A stretch of DNA of 64,000 nucleotides from Formosa algae (GCF_001439665.1 NZ_LMAK01000016.1:1-64000); one strand, 5' to 3'; positions 44,392-54,485 are shown, counted from the first letter of the stretch. Notes: generated by a model not told the origin, from the sequence alone. Made by a program: numbers and translations.

Positions 44392-45885
44392 CTAACGATT
44401 CCGCCAAAAGAAAGGCGTCAATAACACTAAGACAGTAAAGAGCTCTAAACGCCCAATAAGCATTAAGAAACTACACCACCACTTACCAAAAGCAGGTAGA
44501 GCAGCGTAATTGGTAACTGGACCAAAATTACCCAAGGCAGGACCAACGTTTCCTAAACTAGAAGCTGATAACCCTACAGCCGATTCAAAGTTAATCCCCA
44601 ACATAGAAAATACTAAAGCTCCAATTATAAAGGATAACATATATAATATAAAAAAGGCTAACACATTAAATACAATCTCTCCAGAAACCGCTTTGTTATT
44701 ATAACGTACAGGTAAAACAGCATTTGGGTGAAGCGATCTTTTAAATTCTATGAACCCATTTTTAATCATTATCAAATGGCGCACCACTTTTACACCTCCA
44801 GATGTACTTCCTGCTGAACCACCTAAGAACATAATTCCGAAGAAAAACACAACGAGAAAGTGTGTCCATAAAGTATAATCTGCAGACACAAACCCTGTAG
44901 TTGTAATTATAGATAATACTTGAAACAATGCATGTCTAAATGCACTTTCTGCTTGTCCCCAAACCATAGGATGTGTTATAGTAGACATCCCTAAGTCTGC
45001 TCTAAAATAAATAATTAAAGCAACTATAATGGTAAAAATGGCAATAAAAGCAGTATACAATTTAAACTCTTCATCTTTTATAATCTTTTGTACTTTACCT
45101 TTAAACGCAAAATAACTAAGAACAAAATTGGCGCCGGCTAAATACATAAACAGAATAATAATATACTGTATAATAGGCTGATGATTCCAATATGCTACAC
45201 TTGCATTTTTAGTAGAAAACCCACCTGTAGACAAAGTCGCTAAAGCATGATTTATAGCGTCGAAGAATGTCATTCCTGCAGCCCATAATAATAAGGTTTC
45301 GGCAATGGTATATCCAAAATAAATTAGCCATAAACGTTTAGCGGTATCTGTAATTCTTGGGTGTAATTTATCTCCACTTGGTCCTGGAGCTTCTGCTGCA
45401 AATAATTGCATCCCTCCTATACCTAATAACGGAAGTATTGCAATTGCCAATACAATAATCCCCATACCTCCTATCCAATGCGTTAAACTTCTCCAGAATA
45501 ATACACCATGCGGAATAATTTCAATATCATGTAAAATAGACGACCCTGTTGTGGTATAACCAGACATGGTTTCAAAAAAAGCATCTGTAAAATTAGGAAT
45601 ACTTTGGGTTATAATATAAGGCAGTGTACCAGACAACGTCATAACCAACCAACCAAATGTTACAATAATATACCCTTCTCGTTTATTTATTTCTTTTTTA
45701 TGATCTCGAGTATTATACATTACAATAGCTCCTAAAGCAATGGGGATAAATCCTGAAATAAATAATTCAAGGATTACACCATCATCATAAAAAAAACTCA
45801 CAATAGTAGACAACAATATAAACCCACCATTGAACAACAATAGAGACCCTAAGAAAAAGAAAATAATTTTATGGTTCAATTTCAT
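44392..45885 (-). CDS. trkH: TrkH-type potassium transporter
   Basis: TrkH forms the membrane channel of the Trk potassium uptake system. The 497-residue protein has about ten helices with four P-loops. Filter-like segments include SGYTTTGSSI, LSTGGFSTKN, ITTTGFVSADY and SSLGNVGPALGNFGP. GSAGSTSGGVKVVR is the intramembrane loop that gates the pore. The trkA gene is 3 bp upstream, so the two subunits are made from one mRNA. Confidence 0.95.
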   Translation of the reverse strand: MKLNHKIIFFFLGSLLLFNGGFILLSTIVSFFYDDGVILELFISGFIPIALGAIVMYNTRDHKKEINKREGYIIVTFGWLVMTLSGTLPYIITQSIPNFTDAFFETMSGYTTTGSSILHDIEIIPHGVLFWRSLTHWIGGMGIIVLAIAILPLLGIGGMQLFAAEAPGPSGDKLHPRITDTAKRLWLIYFGYTIAETLLLWAAGMTFFDAINHALATLSTGGFSTKNASVAYWNHQPIIQYIIILFMYLAGANFVLSYFAFKGKVQKIIKDEEFKLYTAFIAIFTIIVALIIYFRADLGMSTITHPMVWGQAESAFRHALFQVLSIITTTGFVSADYTLWTHFLVVFFFGIMFLGGSAGSTSGGVKVVRHLIMIKNGFIEFKRSLHPNAVLPVRYNNKAVSGEIVFNVLAFFILYMLSFIIGALVFSMLGINFESAVGLSASSLGNVGPALGNFGPVTNYAALPAFGKWWCSFLMLIGRLELFTVLVLLTPFFWRNR

Positions 45886-45888
45886 ATA

Positions 45889-47238
45889 CTATAAGAAGAG
45901 TTTTTCTACTTGCTTAATAGATTGAGGCAAACAACACACAACAACACGATCGCCTTGAGAGATTCTAAAATCACCCAATGCAATAATACCATTGTCGTCT
46001 CTAATAATTCCACCAATAATTGCTGAGCGCGGAAAATCTATATCTTTTATTAATTTATCACAAATTACCGATTTTGATTTCACTTTAAATTCCAACAACT
46101 CTGCATGCATATTGTTTAGCTTAGTCATAGCTACAACATCCCCTTTTCTAATATATCTAAAAATGTTATTCGCTGCTAGAAGCTTTTTATTTATAAGCGT
46201 ATCGATACCTATAGATTGAGATAATTCAAAATAATCCATATTCTCAACCAAGGCAATTGTTTTTCTTACACCCTTAGACTTCGCTACCAAACAAGACATG
46301 ATATTAGTTTCCGAATTCCCTGTTACAGCAATAAAAGCATCCATATCGCTAAGATTTTCTTCTTCTAACAAATCTACATGACGACCATCGCCGTTAATCA
46401 CTAATACTTTAGGTAATTCGTCGGCAAGATCGAAAGCGCGGTCTTTATCTTTTTCTATTAATTTTACTCGTGTAGATAGATTGCTTAAATCGCGTGCTGC
46501 TTTAAAACCGATTTTACTTCCTCCTAAAATCATAACATGCTTAACCTCGGTATGCATTTTACCCGTGAGTTTACAAAGCTCTTCAGCACCACCTTCTGCC
46601 GTGATAAACACAACGTTATCCCCTTGTTTAAAAACGGTATCTCCTCTTGGAATAATAGTATACTGTGTACCAAAACGTTGTATGGCTATGGGTACAAAAC
46701 GGATTTCCGGAAAAATTTGTGCTGCTTCTTTTACGGTTTTACCCACAAAAGTCATTCTGCTAGATAAATTTAAACCTACCATGGTTAATGCGCCATCTTC
46801 AAACTCGTAACTATCGTTAAAAGCAGACTGATCCAGTAGCAATTTAATTTCTGAAGCCGCTAAAGCTTCTGGAGAAATCAATTCATCAATTCCGAATTTA
46901 GTAAATCCAACTTCATCTTTATGATTTATAAATTCTGTATTAGAAATTCGTGCAATGGTCTTCTTTGCACCAAGTTGCTTTGCTAAAACACAAACCGTAA
47001 TATTTGTAGTTTCAGAAGACGTTACAGCTATAACAAGATCACTCTCAGATACTCGCGCATCTTTTAAAATAGAAATAGAAGTAGAATCTCCTTTAATTAC
47101 TTTAATATCTAAATGTGTATCGGCATAATTTAAGCTCTCCTTATTGACATCAATTAATGTTATTTCTTGAGCTTCATAAGATAAAAGTTTTGCTAAATGA
47201 AATCCAACTTCACCAGCCCCTGCTATGATAATTTTCAT
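45889..47238 (-). CDS. trkA: TrkA, regulatory subunit of potassium uptake
   Basis: TrkA binds nucleotides (NAD(H), ATP/ADP) at the cytoplasmic face and gates TrkH. The 449-residue protein has two Rossmann/RCK halves: MKIIIAGAGEVGFHLAKLL at the start and VMILGGSKIGFKAARDL near 235. Each is followed by a TrkA-C domain. A promoter word lies 26 bp upstream. Confidence 0.95.
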   Translation of the reverse strand: MKIIIAGAGEVGFHLAKLLSYEAQEITLIDVNKESLNYADTHLDIKVIKGDSTSISILKDARVSESDLVIAVTSSETTNITVCVLAKQLGAKKTIARISNTEFINHKDEVGFTKFGIDELISPEALAASEIKLLLDQSAFNDSYEFEDGALTMVGLNLSSRMTFVGKTVKEAAQIFPEIRFVPIAIQRFGTQYTIIPRGDTVFKQGDNVVFITAEGGAEELCKLTGKMHTEVKHVMILGGSKIGFKAARDLSNLSTRVKLIEKDKDRAFDLADELPKVLVINGDGRHVDLLEEENLSDMDAFIAVTGNSETNIMSCLVAKSKGVRKTIALVENMDYFELSQSIGIDTLINKKLLAANNIFRYIRKGDVVAMTKLNNMHAELLEFKVKSKSVICDKLIKDIDFPRSAIIGGIIRDDNGIIALGDFRISQGDRVVVCCLPQSIKQVEKLFL

Positions 47239-47263
47239 GTGTAGTCTATCGTAAAAAGTAAAA

Positions 47264-47271
47264 CAAATATA
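47264..47271 (-). promoter_or_regulatory. Candidate -7 element for trkA-trkH
   Basis: TATATTTG on the minus strand, 26 bp before the trkA ATG. Confidence 0.55.
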
Positions 47272-47351
47272 GTTGAATTTATAATTTAAGTAGACTTTTG
47301 CAATTAATATAATTATTTCTACCCAAGTTTCTTAATACATGCTTAAAAACT

Positions 47352-47359
47352 TATATTTG
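47352..47359 (+). promoter_or_regulatory. Candidate -7 element for ubiE-porT
   Basis: TATATTTG lies 17 bp before the TTG start of ubiE. Confidence 0.55.
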
Positions 47360-47375
47360 CTTAAAATTTTTTGAT

Positions 47376-48104
47376 TTGACAAAAGTAAATCCATATAAAG
47401 ACAGCGACTTAGGTAAAAAAGAACAAGTCACTAAAATGTTTGATAATATTTCTGGAACTTACGACGACTTAAACCGTGTAATTTCTTTTGGTATAGACAT
47501 TAAATGGCGTAAAAAAGTAGTCGCTTTGGTTAAGAATACTAACCCTAATTCTATTTTAGACATAGCAACAGGGACAGGTGATTTAGCCATAAATTTAGCT
47601 GAAACTAATGCTGAAAAAATCACAGGATTAGATATTAGTCCTGGTATGCTTGATGTTGGAAAACAAAAAGTAAATGCAAAACACTTAGAAGGTACAATTG
47701 AAATGATTTTGGGTGACTCTGAAAACATGCCTTTTGAAGACAATACCTTTGATGCTATTACAGTTGCCTTTGGAGTACGAAATTTTGAGACTTTAGAAAA
47801 AGGGCTTGCAGAAATTCTTCGTGTGTTAAAACCAAATGGTATTTTTGTCATTTTAGAAACTTCAGTTCCTGTAAAAACACCATTTAAACAAGGATATAAA
47901 TTGTACACTAATAATATTATGCCGGTTATTGGTAAATTGTTTTCTAAGGACAAAAGTGCTTATAAATATTTAAGCGATTCTGCAGCTGTTTTTCCTCATG
48001 GTGAAGCTTTGAACAATATTTTAAAGAAAATTGGGTTTATTAATGTTGAAGCATTCCCTCAAACCTTTGGAGTTGCAACTATATATACATCATCTAAACA
48101 GTAA
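47376..48104 (+). CDS. ubiE: Demethylmenaquinone methyltransferase
   Basis: UbiE/MenG methylates demethylmenaquinone to menaquinone, the respiratory quinone expected in this group and the electron acceptor of the Nqr pump. The 242-residue protein has [19 protein letters not shown], the SAM motif [22 protein letters not shown] and [11 protein letters not shown]. It starts with [21 protein letters not shown] is the usual N-terminus. porT begins 1 bp after its stop. Confidence 0.95.
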   Translation: MTKVNPYKDSDLGKKEQVTKMFDNISGTYDDLNRVISFGIDIKWRKKVVALVKNTNPNSILDIATGTGDLAINLAETNAEKITGLDISPGMLDVGKQKVNAKHLEGTIEMILGDSENMPFEDNTFDAITVAFGVRNFETLEKGLAEILRVLKPNGIFVILETSVPVKTPFKQGYKLYTNNIMPVIGKLFSKDKSAYKYLSDSAAVFPHGEALNNILKKIGFINVEAFPQTFGVATIYTSSKQ

Positions 48105-48105
48105 T

Positions 48106-48837
48106 ATGAGAAAACTTATTGTAGTCTTATTTTTAACTCTAATTTCGCAAACCTCTTTTGCACAGTTATTTAGCAAAGAAAAAATTCTTAACAACGAAAA
48201 CTTTGATAAGGACCGTTTTAGCTATGGTTACTTTTTAGGTTTCAATAATTACGGATTTGATTTTGAATATGAAGATGGTAAAGATGAACCACAGATTCAA
48301 GTAGAAAAAGGAATAGGTTTTAGTGTAGGGCTTTTAGGAAATATGAGAATTAACGATTATTTCGATTTACGTTTTGAACCTGGACTATATATAACAAACA
48401 GAGATTTAACATTCCCGGAAGAATATTTTACAGATCTTGGGTACACTTATGATGATAGCGATCTTAAAAGAGAAGTAAAATCAACATACATACACTTGCC
48501 TCTTATAGTTAAGTTCTCTTCTAAACGTATAAATAATTTTAAACCATTTATTACAGGAGGCGTGTCTATGTCTTTAAATTTAAACAGTAACGAAAACAAT
48601 ACTCAAGACAATCATAATGGTCAGTTTAGAATGACAAAAAACACCTATTATTACGAATTTGGTTTTGGTATAGATTTATACTTACAATACTTTAAATTCA
48701 CACCATCTATACGCGGTGTATTTGCATTAAATGATGAGTTAGTTCGTGATGATCCGAATGAAGGTCCTAGTCCATGGACAGACAATATTGCAAGTATGAA
48801 ATCTCAAGGTTTATTCATAAACTTTACTTTTCAGTAA
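48106..48837 (+). CDS. porT: PorT-family outer-membrane protein (type IX secretion)
   Basis: PorT/SprT is an outer-membrane beta-barrel needed for type IX secretion and gliding. The 243-residue protein has a signal peptide (about 1-19) and repeated beta-strands. FSYGYFLGFNNYGFDFEY, FSVGLLGNMRINDYFDLRFEPGLY and a final aromatic residue before the C-terminus (FINFTFQ) are typical. The ATG chosen gives MRKLIVVLFLTLISQTSFAQ. A longer reading would start inside ubiE. The order ubiE-porT-rRNA methyltransferase is, as I recall, common in Bacteroidota. Its end overlaps the convergent methyltransferase by 14 bp. Confidence 0.9.
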   Translation: MRKLIVVLFLTLISQTSFAQLFSKEKILNNENFDKDRFSYGYFLGFNNYGFDFEYEDGKDEPQIQVEKGIGFSVGLLGNMRINDYFDLRFEPGLYITNRDLTFPEEYFTDLGYTYDDSDLKREVKSTYIHLPLIVKFSSKRINNFKPFITGGVSMSLNLNSNENNTQDNHNGQFRMTKNTYYYEFGFGIDLYLQYFKFTPSIRGVFALNDELVRDDPNEGPSPWTDNIASMKSQGLFINFTFQ

Positions 48838-49561
48838 GCGTACGGCGTTTAAATTCACTTAACAATATAGACGTTGCAGTCGCTACATTTAAGCTTTCTG
48901 TTGCTCTAAGTGCTCCAAATCTAGGTATCGCTATTTTTTCTGTAATTAAAGCTTCAATAGAGTTAGAGACTCCATTAGCTTCGTTACCCATAACTAGAAT
49001 ACCAGAATTTAAAAGTGCATTGTGGGTATATACATTTTTACCATCCATAAAAGCACCATATACAGGAACATTTACATCGTTAATAAATGCTTCTAAATCT
49101 ATATAATTAATATTTACACGGGTAATAGATCCCATTGTAGCTTGTACCACTTTAGGGTTAAAACAATCTACAGTTCCTTTATTACAAATTAAATCTCGAA
49201 CTCCAAACCAGTCACATAAACGAATAATAGTTCCTAAATTCCCTGGATCTCTAACATCATCTAAAGCCACACACATTTGAGTTAAATCTATAGGATTTGA
49301 TTTCGGAATTTCAAAAACGGCAAGTGCTTTATTAGGCGTGGTTAAAAAACTAATACGCTTTAAATCGGCTTCAGAAATAAGCGTTTCTAAATCCGTTTCA
49401 ATATTAAAAAGCTCTGTGGTGTATAAATGTTTCAGTTTTAAGTTAGATTCAAGCAATTCTTTAATTGTCTTAATTCCCTCAGCAACAAACACATTCGATT
49501 CTGTTCTATGCTTTTTTAGTTTTAATTTATTAATTAATTTTATTTGATTTTTTGATAACAT
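48824..49561 (-). CDS. TrmH/SpoU-family RNA 2'-O-methyltransferase
   Basis: This 245-residue SPOUT enzyme is expected to methylate a ribose in rRNA or tRNA. An N-terminal substrate-binding part (VFVAEGIKTIKELL) precedes the knotted catalytic domain. The three SpoU motifs are DDVRDPGNLGTIIR, VMGNEANGVS and IPRFGALRATESLNVATA. It is most like RlmB-type 23S methyltransferases, but the target base cannot be assigned. It converges on porT and diverges from the BamA-like gene. Confidence 0.9.
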   Translation of the reverse strand: MLSKNQIKLINKLKLKKHRTESNVFVAEGIKTIKELLESNLKLKHLYTTELFNIETDLETLISEADLKRISFLTTPNKALAVFEIPKSNPIDLTQMCVALDDVRDPGNLGTIIRLCDWFGVRDLICNKGTVDCFNPKVVQATMGSITRVNINYIDLEAFINDVNVPVYGAFMDGKNVYTHNALLNSGILVMGNEANGVSNSIEALITEKIAIPRFGALRATESLNVATATSILLSEFKRRTLTEK

Positions 49562-49571
49562 TCAAATAATG

Positions 49572-49579
49572 TATTTTTG
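49572..49579 (+). promoter_or_regulatory. Candidate -7 element for the BamA/TamA-like gene
   Basis: TATTTTTG lies in the divergent gap, 96 bp before the TTG start. Confidence 0.35.
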
Positions 49580-49667
49580 ATTTTATAAGCGACTTATTAT
49601 CTAAGCTTTAATTAGTAGTGCAAACATAAAACAAGTCTTTTAAACGTTTTTAATTCCTAGAATATAC

Positions 49668-52193
49668 TTGAAACAAAGGTTATCAAAAATAGTGTTATTT
49701 ATTTTAATAACGGGTTTAATTACGGCTTGTAATTCTATTAAAAGGGTTGGAGAAAATGAACGCCTTCTGGTTAAAAACACCATTTATGTAGATAGTGTTA
49801 GAAACACTTCAGAACAAATTGACAATTTACTATATCAAGACCCAAATAAAACCATGCTTGGTCTTCCTATTCGGTTATACATTTATAATCTTGCCAGACC
49901 AAATATAGATTCTATTATAGATGCGCGTTTAAATAAATCTGAAAAACACCGCGAAAACTTAGAGCGTTTTCTATCTAAAAAACAATTATTTCAGTATATA
50001 GGTTATAGAAAAGGCTTAAACTCTTGGTTAAAAACAACAGGAGAAGCACCCACTATTGTGAGTGAACCACGTGCTATAAAATCGGTAAAACGTTTAGAAG
50101 ATTATTACACAAATAACGGTTGGTTTGATGTAGTTGCAAGTTACGATACCATACAAAAGACGAAAAACAAAACCGAAATAGAATACCATGTTAATCTGGG
50201 TAAAGCCTTTAAAATTGACAGTCTCTCTTCAAAAATCATGTCGCCTACTGTAGATACTATTTACAATAAATTTAAACACAGATCTAAAATAAAAATTGGC
50301 GAACGTTATACCACAAATAACTTTGAAGCAGAACGTGATAGAATAACAACCTCGTTAAGAAACAATGGCGTTTATCAATTTAGCCAAGATTATGTTATTT
50401 TTCAGGTAGACACCGTTGGTACGAACAAAAAAGTAAATGTAGAAGTTCAAATTAAAGATTACGAATTAAGAAAACAAGACTCGTCTTACAGAGTACCTTT
50501 TAAAGTATATAAAATTAAAGACGTCAACATTTTTACTGATACTAAAATTGACAATAGAAACGCAACCATTACAGATTCTACAACTTATAATGGGTATAAT
50601 TTATATGGTACAGAAAAAATTGCATTTAGGCCAAAAGCTTTAACAGATGCGATTTTTATTGGTCCAGGAAGGATGTATAAAGACATAGATCGTACACGTA
50701 CTTATAATCATTTAAGCGGATTAAAAACGTTTAAATATCCAGATATTAAATATGTAGAAAATCCAGACACTACACTTACAGCGAACATACATTTAACCCC
50801 ATTAAAAAAATTCAATCTAGGTTTTTCAACAGAAGTATCTACAAGTAACATTCAGGTCATTGGTTTTTCGGTAAGTCCAAGTTTATTAGCCAGAAATATA
50901 TTTAGAGGTGCAGAAACACTAGAATTATCGGGATTTGCTTCCATAGGTGCTTCTGATGATGCGGGAGATGATAAAGATGTGTTTTTCGATATTAATGAGA
51001 TAGGTGCCGATTTAAAATTAACCATCCCAAGACTATTTTTTCCGATTAAAACAGATAGCTTGATACCTAAATTTATGTCGCCTACAACAAAAGTTAGTCT
51101 ATCTATAGCAAGTCAAAAAAACGTAGGTTTAGATAAGCGCTCATTAACGGGAAATCTAAATTACAATTGGAAACCAAAACCAGGAATTACGCAATCTTTA
51201 GATTTATTTAGCGCACAATACGTTAGAAATTTAAATCCTGACAATTACTTTAATGTATACAGCACGTCTTACAATACCTTGAATGATATTGCTCAAGATA
51301 TAGGATACGAATCTAGTGATGAGGATTTATCTATTCCAGACGGTACAACAGAATTTATCACAGAAGTCTTAAGCGACGATCCGCCAAACGATATTTCTGA
51401 TGACGATATACAAACCGTTAATAATATTGAAGAGCGCAGAATTAGATTAACAGAAAACAACCTTATTGTGTCTTCTGCCTATACTTTTATAAAGGACAAC
51501 AGAAGAAATATTAGCGATGAAAGTTTTTATATTTTTAGATTCAGACTTGAATCTGCAGGAAATTTAATGGCTTTAGGTTCTAATCTTGCTAACAGTACTA
51601 AGAATGACGACGATCGGTACGAACTTTTTAATGTGGCTTATTCTCAATATATTAAGACAGAATTCGATTATACGAAACACTGGGATTTAGGACACGAAAA
51701 CATACTCGCTTTTCGTAGTTTCTTCGGAATTGCCATACCATACGGAAACTCAGACAACATTCCTTTTTCTAAAAGTTTCTTTGCCGGAGGTGCAAATGAT
51801 AACAGAGCTTGGACTGCCTACGATTTAGGTCCTGGTAGTTCGCAGAGTAATGACGATTATAATGAAGCCAACCTAAAACTGGCTTTAAATATAGAGCATC
51901 GTTTTAATGTCTTTGAAGATTTATACGGCGCATTATTTGTAGATGTTGGAAATATTTGGAATGTTTTAGATAATATAGATGATGACGCATCTACTTTCGA
52001 CAGTTTTAGCTCACTAAAAGACACGGCCATTGGTACGGGTTTTGGACTGCGCTACGATTTTAGTTTTTTAGTATTTAGATTTGATATTGGATTTAAAACC
52101 TACGATCCGTCTTACACAGAAGGCGACCGTTGGTTTAAAGATTACAATTTCGGAAATGCCGTATATAATGTAGGTATTAACTATCCATTCTAA
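49668..52193 (+). CDS. Lipidated BamA/TamA-family outer-membrane protein
   Basis: This 841-residue Omp85-superfamily protein has an N-terminal lipobox (ITAC, Cys21), POTRA-like domains (about 110-290), and a C-terminal 16-strand barrel. The barrel includes FAGGANDNRAWTAYDLGPG, the RGW-type lid motif region, and ends in NYPF with a terminal Phe. Lipid-anchored TamA relatives (TamL) are known in Bacteroidota and help place outer-membrane proteins. This may be one. TTG is the start. It lies between the methyltransferase and fbaA; no tamB-like gene is adjacent. Confidence 0.9.
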   Translation: MKQRLSKIVLFILITGLITACNSIKRVGENERLLVKNTIYVDSVRNTSEQIDNLLYQDPNKTMLGLPIRLYIYNLARPNIDSIIDARLNKSEKHRENLERFLSKKQLFQYIGYRKGLNSWLKTTGEAPTIVSEPRAIKSVKRLEDYYTNNGWFDVVASYDTIQKTKNKTEIEYHVNLGKAFKIDSLSSKIMSPTVDTIYNKFKHRSKIKIGERYTTNNFEAERDRITTSLRNNGVYQFSQDYVIFQVDTVGTNKKVNVEVQIKDYELRKQDSSYRVPFKVYKIKDVNIFTDTKIDNRNATITDSTTYNGYNLYGTEKIAFRPKALTDAIFIGPGRMYKDIDRTRTYNHLSGLKTFKYPDIKYVENPDTTLTANIHLTPLKKFNLGFSTEVSTSNIQVIGFSVSPSLLARNIFRGAETLELSGFASIGASDDAGDDKDVFFDINEIGADLKLTIPRLFFPIKTDSLIPKFMSPTTKVSLSIASQKNVGLDKRSLTGNLNYNWKPKPGITQSLDLFSAQYVRNLNPDNYFNVYSTSYNTLNDIAQDIGYESSDEDLSIPDGTTEFITEVLSDDPPNDISDDDIQTVNNIEERRIRLTENNLIVSSAYTFIKDNRRNISDESFYIFRFRLESAGNLMALGSNLANSTKNDDDRYELFNVAYSQYIKTEFDYTKHWDLGHENILAFRSFFGIAIPYGNSDNIPFSKSFFAGGANDNRAWTAYDLGPGSSQSNDDYNEANLKLALNIEHRFNVFEDLYGALFVDVGNIWNVLDNIDDDASTFDSFSSLKDTAIGTGFGLRYDFSFLVFRFDIGFKTYDPSYTEGDRWFKDYNFGNAVYNVGINYPF

Positions 52194-52285
52194 ATACTTT
52201 TTTAAAAAAGTAAAAATTAAAACGTTTTCGCTATTTTTTGCCTTACTTAAGGGCTTTAAAACTAAAAAAAAACACTTAAATGTGT

Positions 52286-52293
52286 TACTTTTG
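52286..52293 (+). promoter_or_regulatory. Candidate -7 element for fbaA
   Basis: TACTTTTG lies 36 bp before the fbaA ATG. Confidence 0.5.
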
Positions 52294-52328
52294 GTAATAA
52301 TCAACATTCACAATATAAAAAAAATATT

Positions 52329-53396
52329 ATGGGACACAATATTAAACCGGGAGTTGCTACCGGAAAAGAAGTACAAAACATTTTTAATTACGCTAAAGAA
52401 AAAGGGTTTGCTCTTCCAGCTGTTAACGTAATTGGATCTGATACTATAAATGGAGTTTTAGAAACTGCTGCATCTTTAAATGCACCAGTAATTATTCAGT
52501 TCTCAAATGGTGGAGCTGTATTTAATGCTGGTAAAGGATTAAGTAACGAAAACCAAAGAGCTGCAGTAGCAGGTGCTGTTGCTGGAGCTAAACACGTACA
52601 TCAACTAGCAGTAGCTTACGGTGTTCCTGTAATTTTACATACAGACCATTGTGCTAAGAAATTATTACCTTGGATAGATGGTATGTTAGATGCTAGTGAA
52701 CAACATTTTGCAGAAACTGGAAAACCGTTATTCAGCTCGCATATGATTGACCTTTCTGAAGAGCCTCTTGAAGAAAACATGGAAATTTGTAAAAAATACC
52801 TTGAGCGTATGAGCAAAATGGGTATGACTTTAGAAATTGAATTAGGAATTACAGGTGGTGAAGAAGATGGTGTAGACAATACAGATGTAGACGATTCTAA
52901 ACTATATACACAACCAGAAGAAGTCGCTTACGCTTATGAAGAGTTAAGTAAAGTGAGTGATCAATTTACAATTGCAGCTGCTTTTGGGAATGTACACGGT
53001 GTTTACAAGCCAGGAAACGTAAAACTAACTCCAAAAATCTTAAAAAATTCTCAAGAGTATATTACTAAAAAATATGGTGTAGAAGAAAACCATATCGATT
53101 TTGTATTCCACGGGGGATCTGGTTCTACAGTAGAAGAAATTAGAGAAGGAATTAGCTATGGTGTAATTAAAATGAATATCGATACAGACATGCAATATGC
53201 ATTTATGAGCGGAATTCGTGATTATATGAAAGAAAATGAAGCCTATTTACAGGCTCAAATTGGAAATCCTGATGGTGCAGACTCTCCAAATAAAAAATAT
53301 TATGACCCTAGAGTTTGGCTAAGAAAAGGTGAAGAAACCTTTGTAGCTCGATTAAAAAAGGCATTTGAAGATTTAAATAATGTGAATACATTATAA
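52329..53396 (+). CDS. fbaA: Class II fructose-bisphosphate aldolase
   Basis: This zinc aldolase splits or makes fructose 1,6-bisphosphate. The 355-residue protein has VILHTDHCAKK with the zinc His and catalytic Asp, EIELGITGGEEDGVDN, AAAFGNVHGVY, FHGGSGST and MNIDTDMQYAF. Length fits the class IIA type. It has its own promoter. accD follows after 231 bp of structured intergenic DNA. Confidence 0.96.
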   Translation: MGHNIKPGVATGKEVQNIFNYAKEKGFALPAVNVIGSDTINGVLETAASLNAPVIIQFSNGGAVFNAGKGLSNENQRAAVAGAVAGAKHVHQLAVAYGVPVILHTDHCAKKLLPWIDGMLDASEQHFAETGKPLFSSHMIDLSEEPLEENMEICKKYLERMSKMGMTLEIELGITGGEEDGVDNTDVDDSKLYTQPEEVAYAYEELSKVSDQFTIAAAFGNVHGVYKPGNVKLTPKILKNSQEYITKKYGVEENHIDFVFHGGSGSTVEEIREGISYGVIKMNIDTDMQYAFMSGIRDYMKENEAYLQAQIGNPDGADSPNKKYYDPRVWLRKGEETFVARLKKAFEDLNNVNTL

Positions 53397-53435
53397 AAAA
53401 ATCGTAGCGTTATGCTAATATTAAAAACAAAATTA

Positions 53436-53443
53436 TAATTTTG
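53436..53443 (+). promoter_or_regulatory. Candidate -7 element for accD
   Basis: TAATTTTG lies about 185 bp before the accD ATG. If used, it puts two stem-loops in the accD leader. Confidence 0.4.
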
Positions 53444-53467
53444 GCAGAAATATAGTAACAGAAATCG

Positions 53468-53494
53468 AAACGGTTTTTAACATTAAAACTGTTT
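53468..53494 (+). promoter_or_regulatory. First stem-loop upstream of accD
   Basis: AAACGGTTTT pairs with AAAACTGTTT (one G-T pair) around a 7-nt loop, with no good T-run after it. Confidence 0.45.
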
Positions 53495-53526
53495 ACATTT
53501 CTATTATATTTACATAAATTTAACCT

Positions 53527-53561
53527 AACAGACATAAAGAATACTATTTTTTATGTCTGTT
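53527..53561 (+). promoter_or_regulatory. Second stem-loop upstream of accD
   Basis: AACAGACATAAA pairs perfectly over 12 bp with TTTATGTCTGTT, loop 11 nt. Only two T follow, then GCTTAACG, so it is a poor terminator for fbaA. It could be a leader element or attenuator for accD. Confidence 0.5.
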
Positions 53562-53627
53562 TGCTTAACGCTAAACTGAACTATTTTAAGGCAATTCATG
53601 CTTTAAAATAAAAAAATAAGAATCAAT

Positions 53628-54485
53628 ATGTCTTGGTTTAAAAGAAAAACAAAAGGAATTACAACCACTACCAACGAGAAAAAAGACACACCAAAAGGGC
53701 TGTGGTATAAATCTCCAACAGGTAAAATAGTAGATACAGAAGAATTAGAACAAAATTTCTATGTGAGTCCAGAAGATGGTTATCATGTTAGAATAGGAAG
53801 TAAAGAATACTTCGAAATACTTTTCGACGAAAACACCTTTAAAGAATTAGATGCAGATCTTACCTCTAAAGATCCTCTTAAATTTGTCGATACTAAAAAA
53901 TATCCAGACCGTTTAAAGGCTGCTCAAGATAAAACCCAATTAAAAGATGCCGTTAGAACTGCGGTCGGAAAATCTAAAGGTAAAGAGTTAGTTATAGCAT
54001 GTATGGACTTTAGTTTTATTGGAGGTTCCATGGGAAGTGTCGTAGGTGAAAAAATAGCTCGTGCTGCAAACTACTCTTTAAAGAACAAAATTCCTTTAAT
54101 GGTAATTTCTAAATCTGGTGGAGCAAGAATGATGGAAGCCGCGTTATCTTTAATGCAAATGGCTAAAACATCTGTAAAGCTAGCACAATTAGCAGACGCT
54201 AGTATTCCTTATATATCTCTATGTACAGATCCAACAACCGGAGGTACAACAGCATCTTTTGCTATGTTAGGAGATATCAATATTAGTGAGCCTGGAGCTT
54301 TAATTGGTTTTGCCGGACCACGTATTGTAAGAGACACTACAGGAAAAGAACTTCCTGAAGGCTTTCAAACTGCAGAGTTCTTGTTAGAACATGGGTTCTT
54401 AGACTTCATTACACATCGTAAAGATTTAAAAAACAGAGTAAACTTATACATCGATTTAATTACAAATCAACCTATAAGATCATAA
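53628..54485 (+). CDS. accD: Acetyl-CoA carboxylase carboxyltransferase subunit beta, zinc cysteines absent
   Basis: AccD, with AccA, transfers the carboxyl group from carboxybiotin to acetyl-CoA, giving malonyl-CoA for fatty acid synthesis. The 285-residue protein has the crotonase-like core: [42 protein letters not shown] and GFAGPRIV. The N-terminal zinc finger is degenerate: the four cysteine positions read Ser29, Gly32, Ser47 and Asp50 (KSPTGKIV and VSPEDGYH), while the residues between remain family-like. The enzyme is otherwise complete, so the zinc site seems dispensable in this lineage. Confidence 0.95.
   Translation: MSWFKRKTKGITTTTNEKKDTPKGLWYKSPTGKIVDTEELEQNFYVSPEDGYHVRIGSKEYFEILFDENTFKELDADLTSKDPLKFVDTKKYPDRLKAAQDKTQLKDAVRTAVGKSKGKELVIACMDFSFIGGSMGSVVGEKIARAANYSLKNKIPLMVISKSGGARMMEAALSLMQMAKTSVKLAQLADASIPYISLCTDPTTGGTTASFAMLGDINISEPGALIGFAGPRIVRDTTGKELPEGFQTAEFLLEHGFLDFITHRKDLKNRVNLYIDLITNQPIRS

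Noticed and set aside
47459-47953. Minus-strand frame of 164 codons opposite ubiE
   Set aside because: It is antisense to an intact ubiE with all SAM motifs, and no promoter or family match is seen for it.
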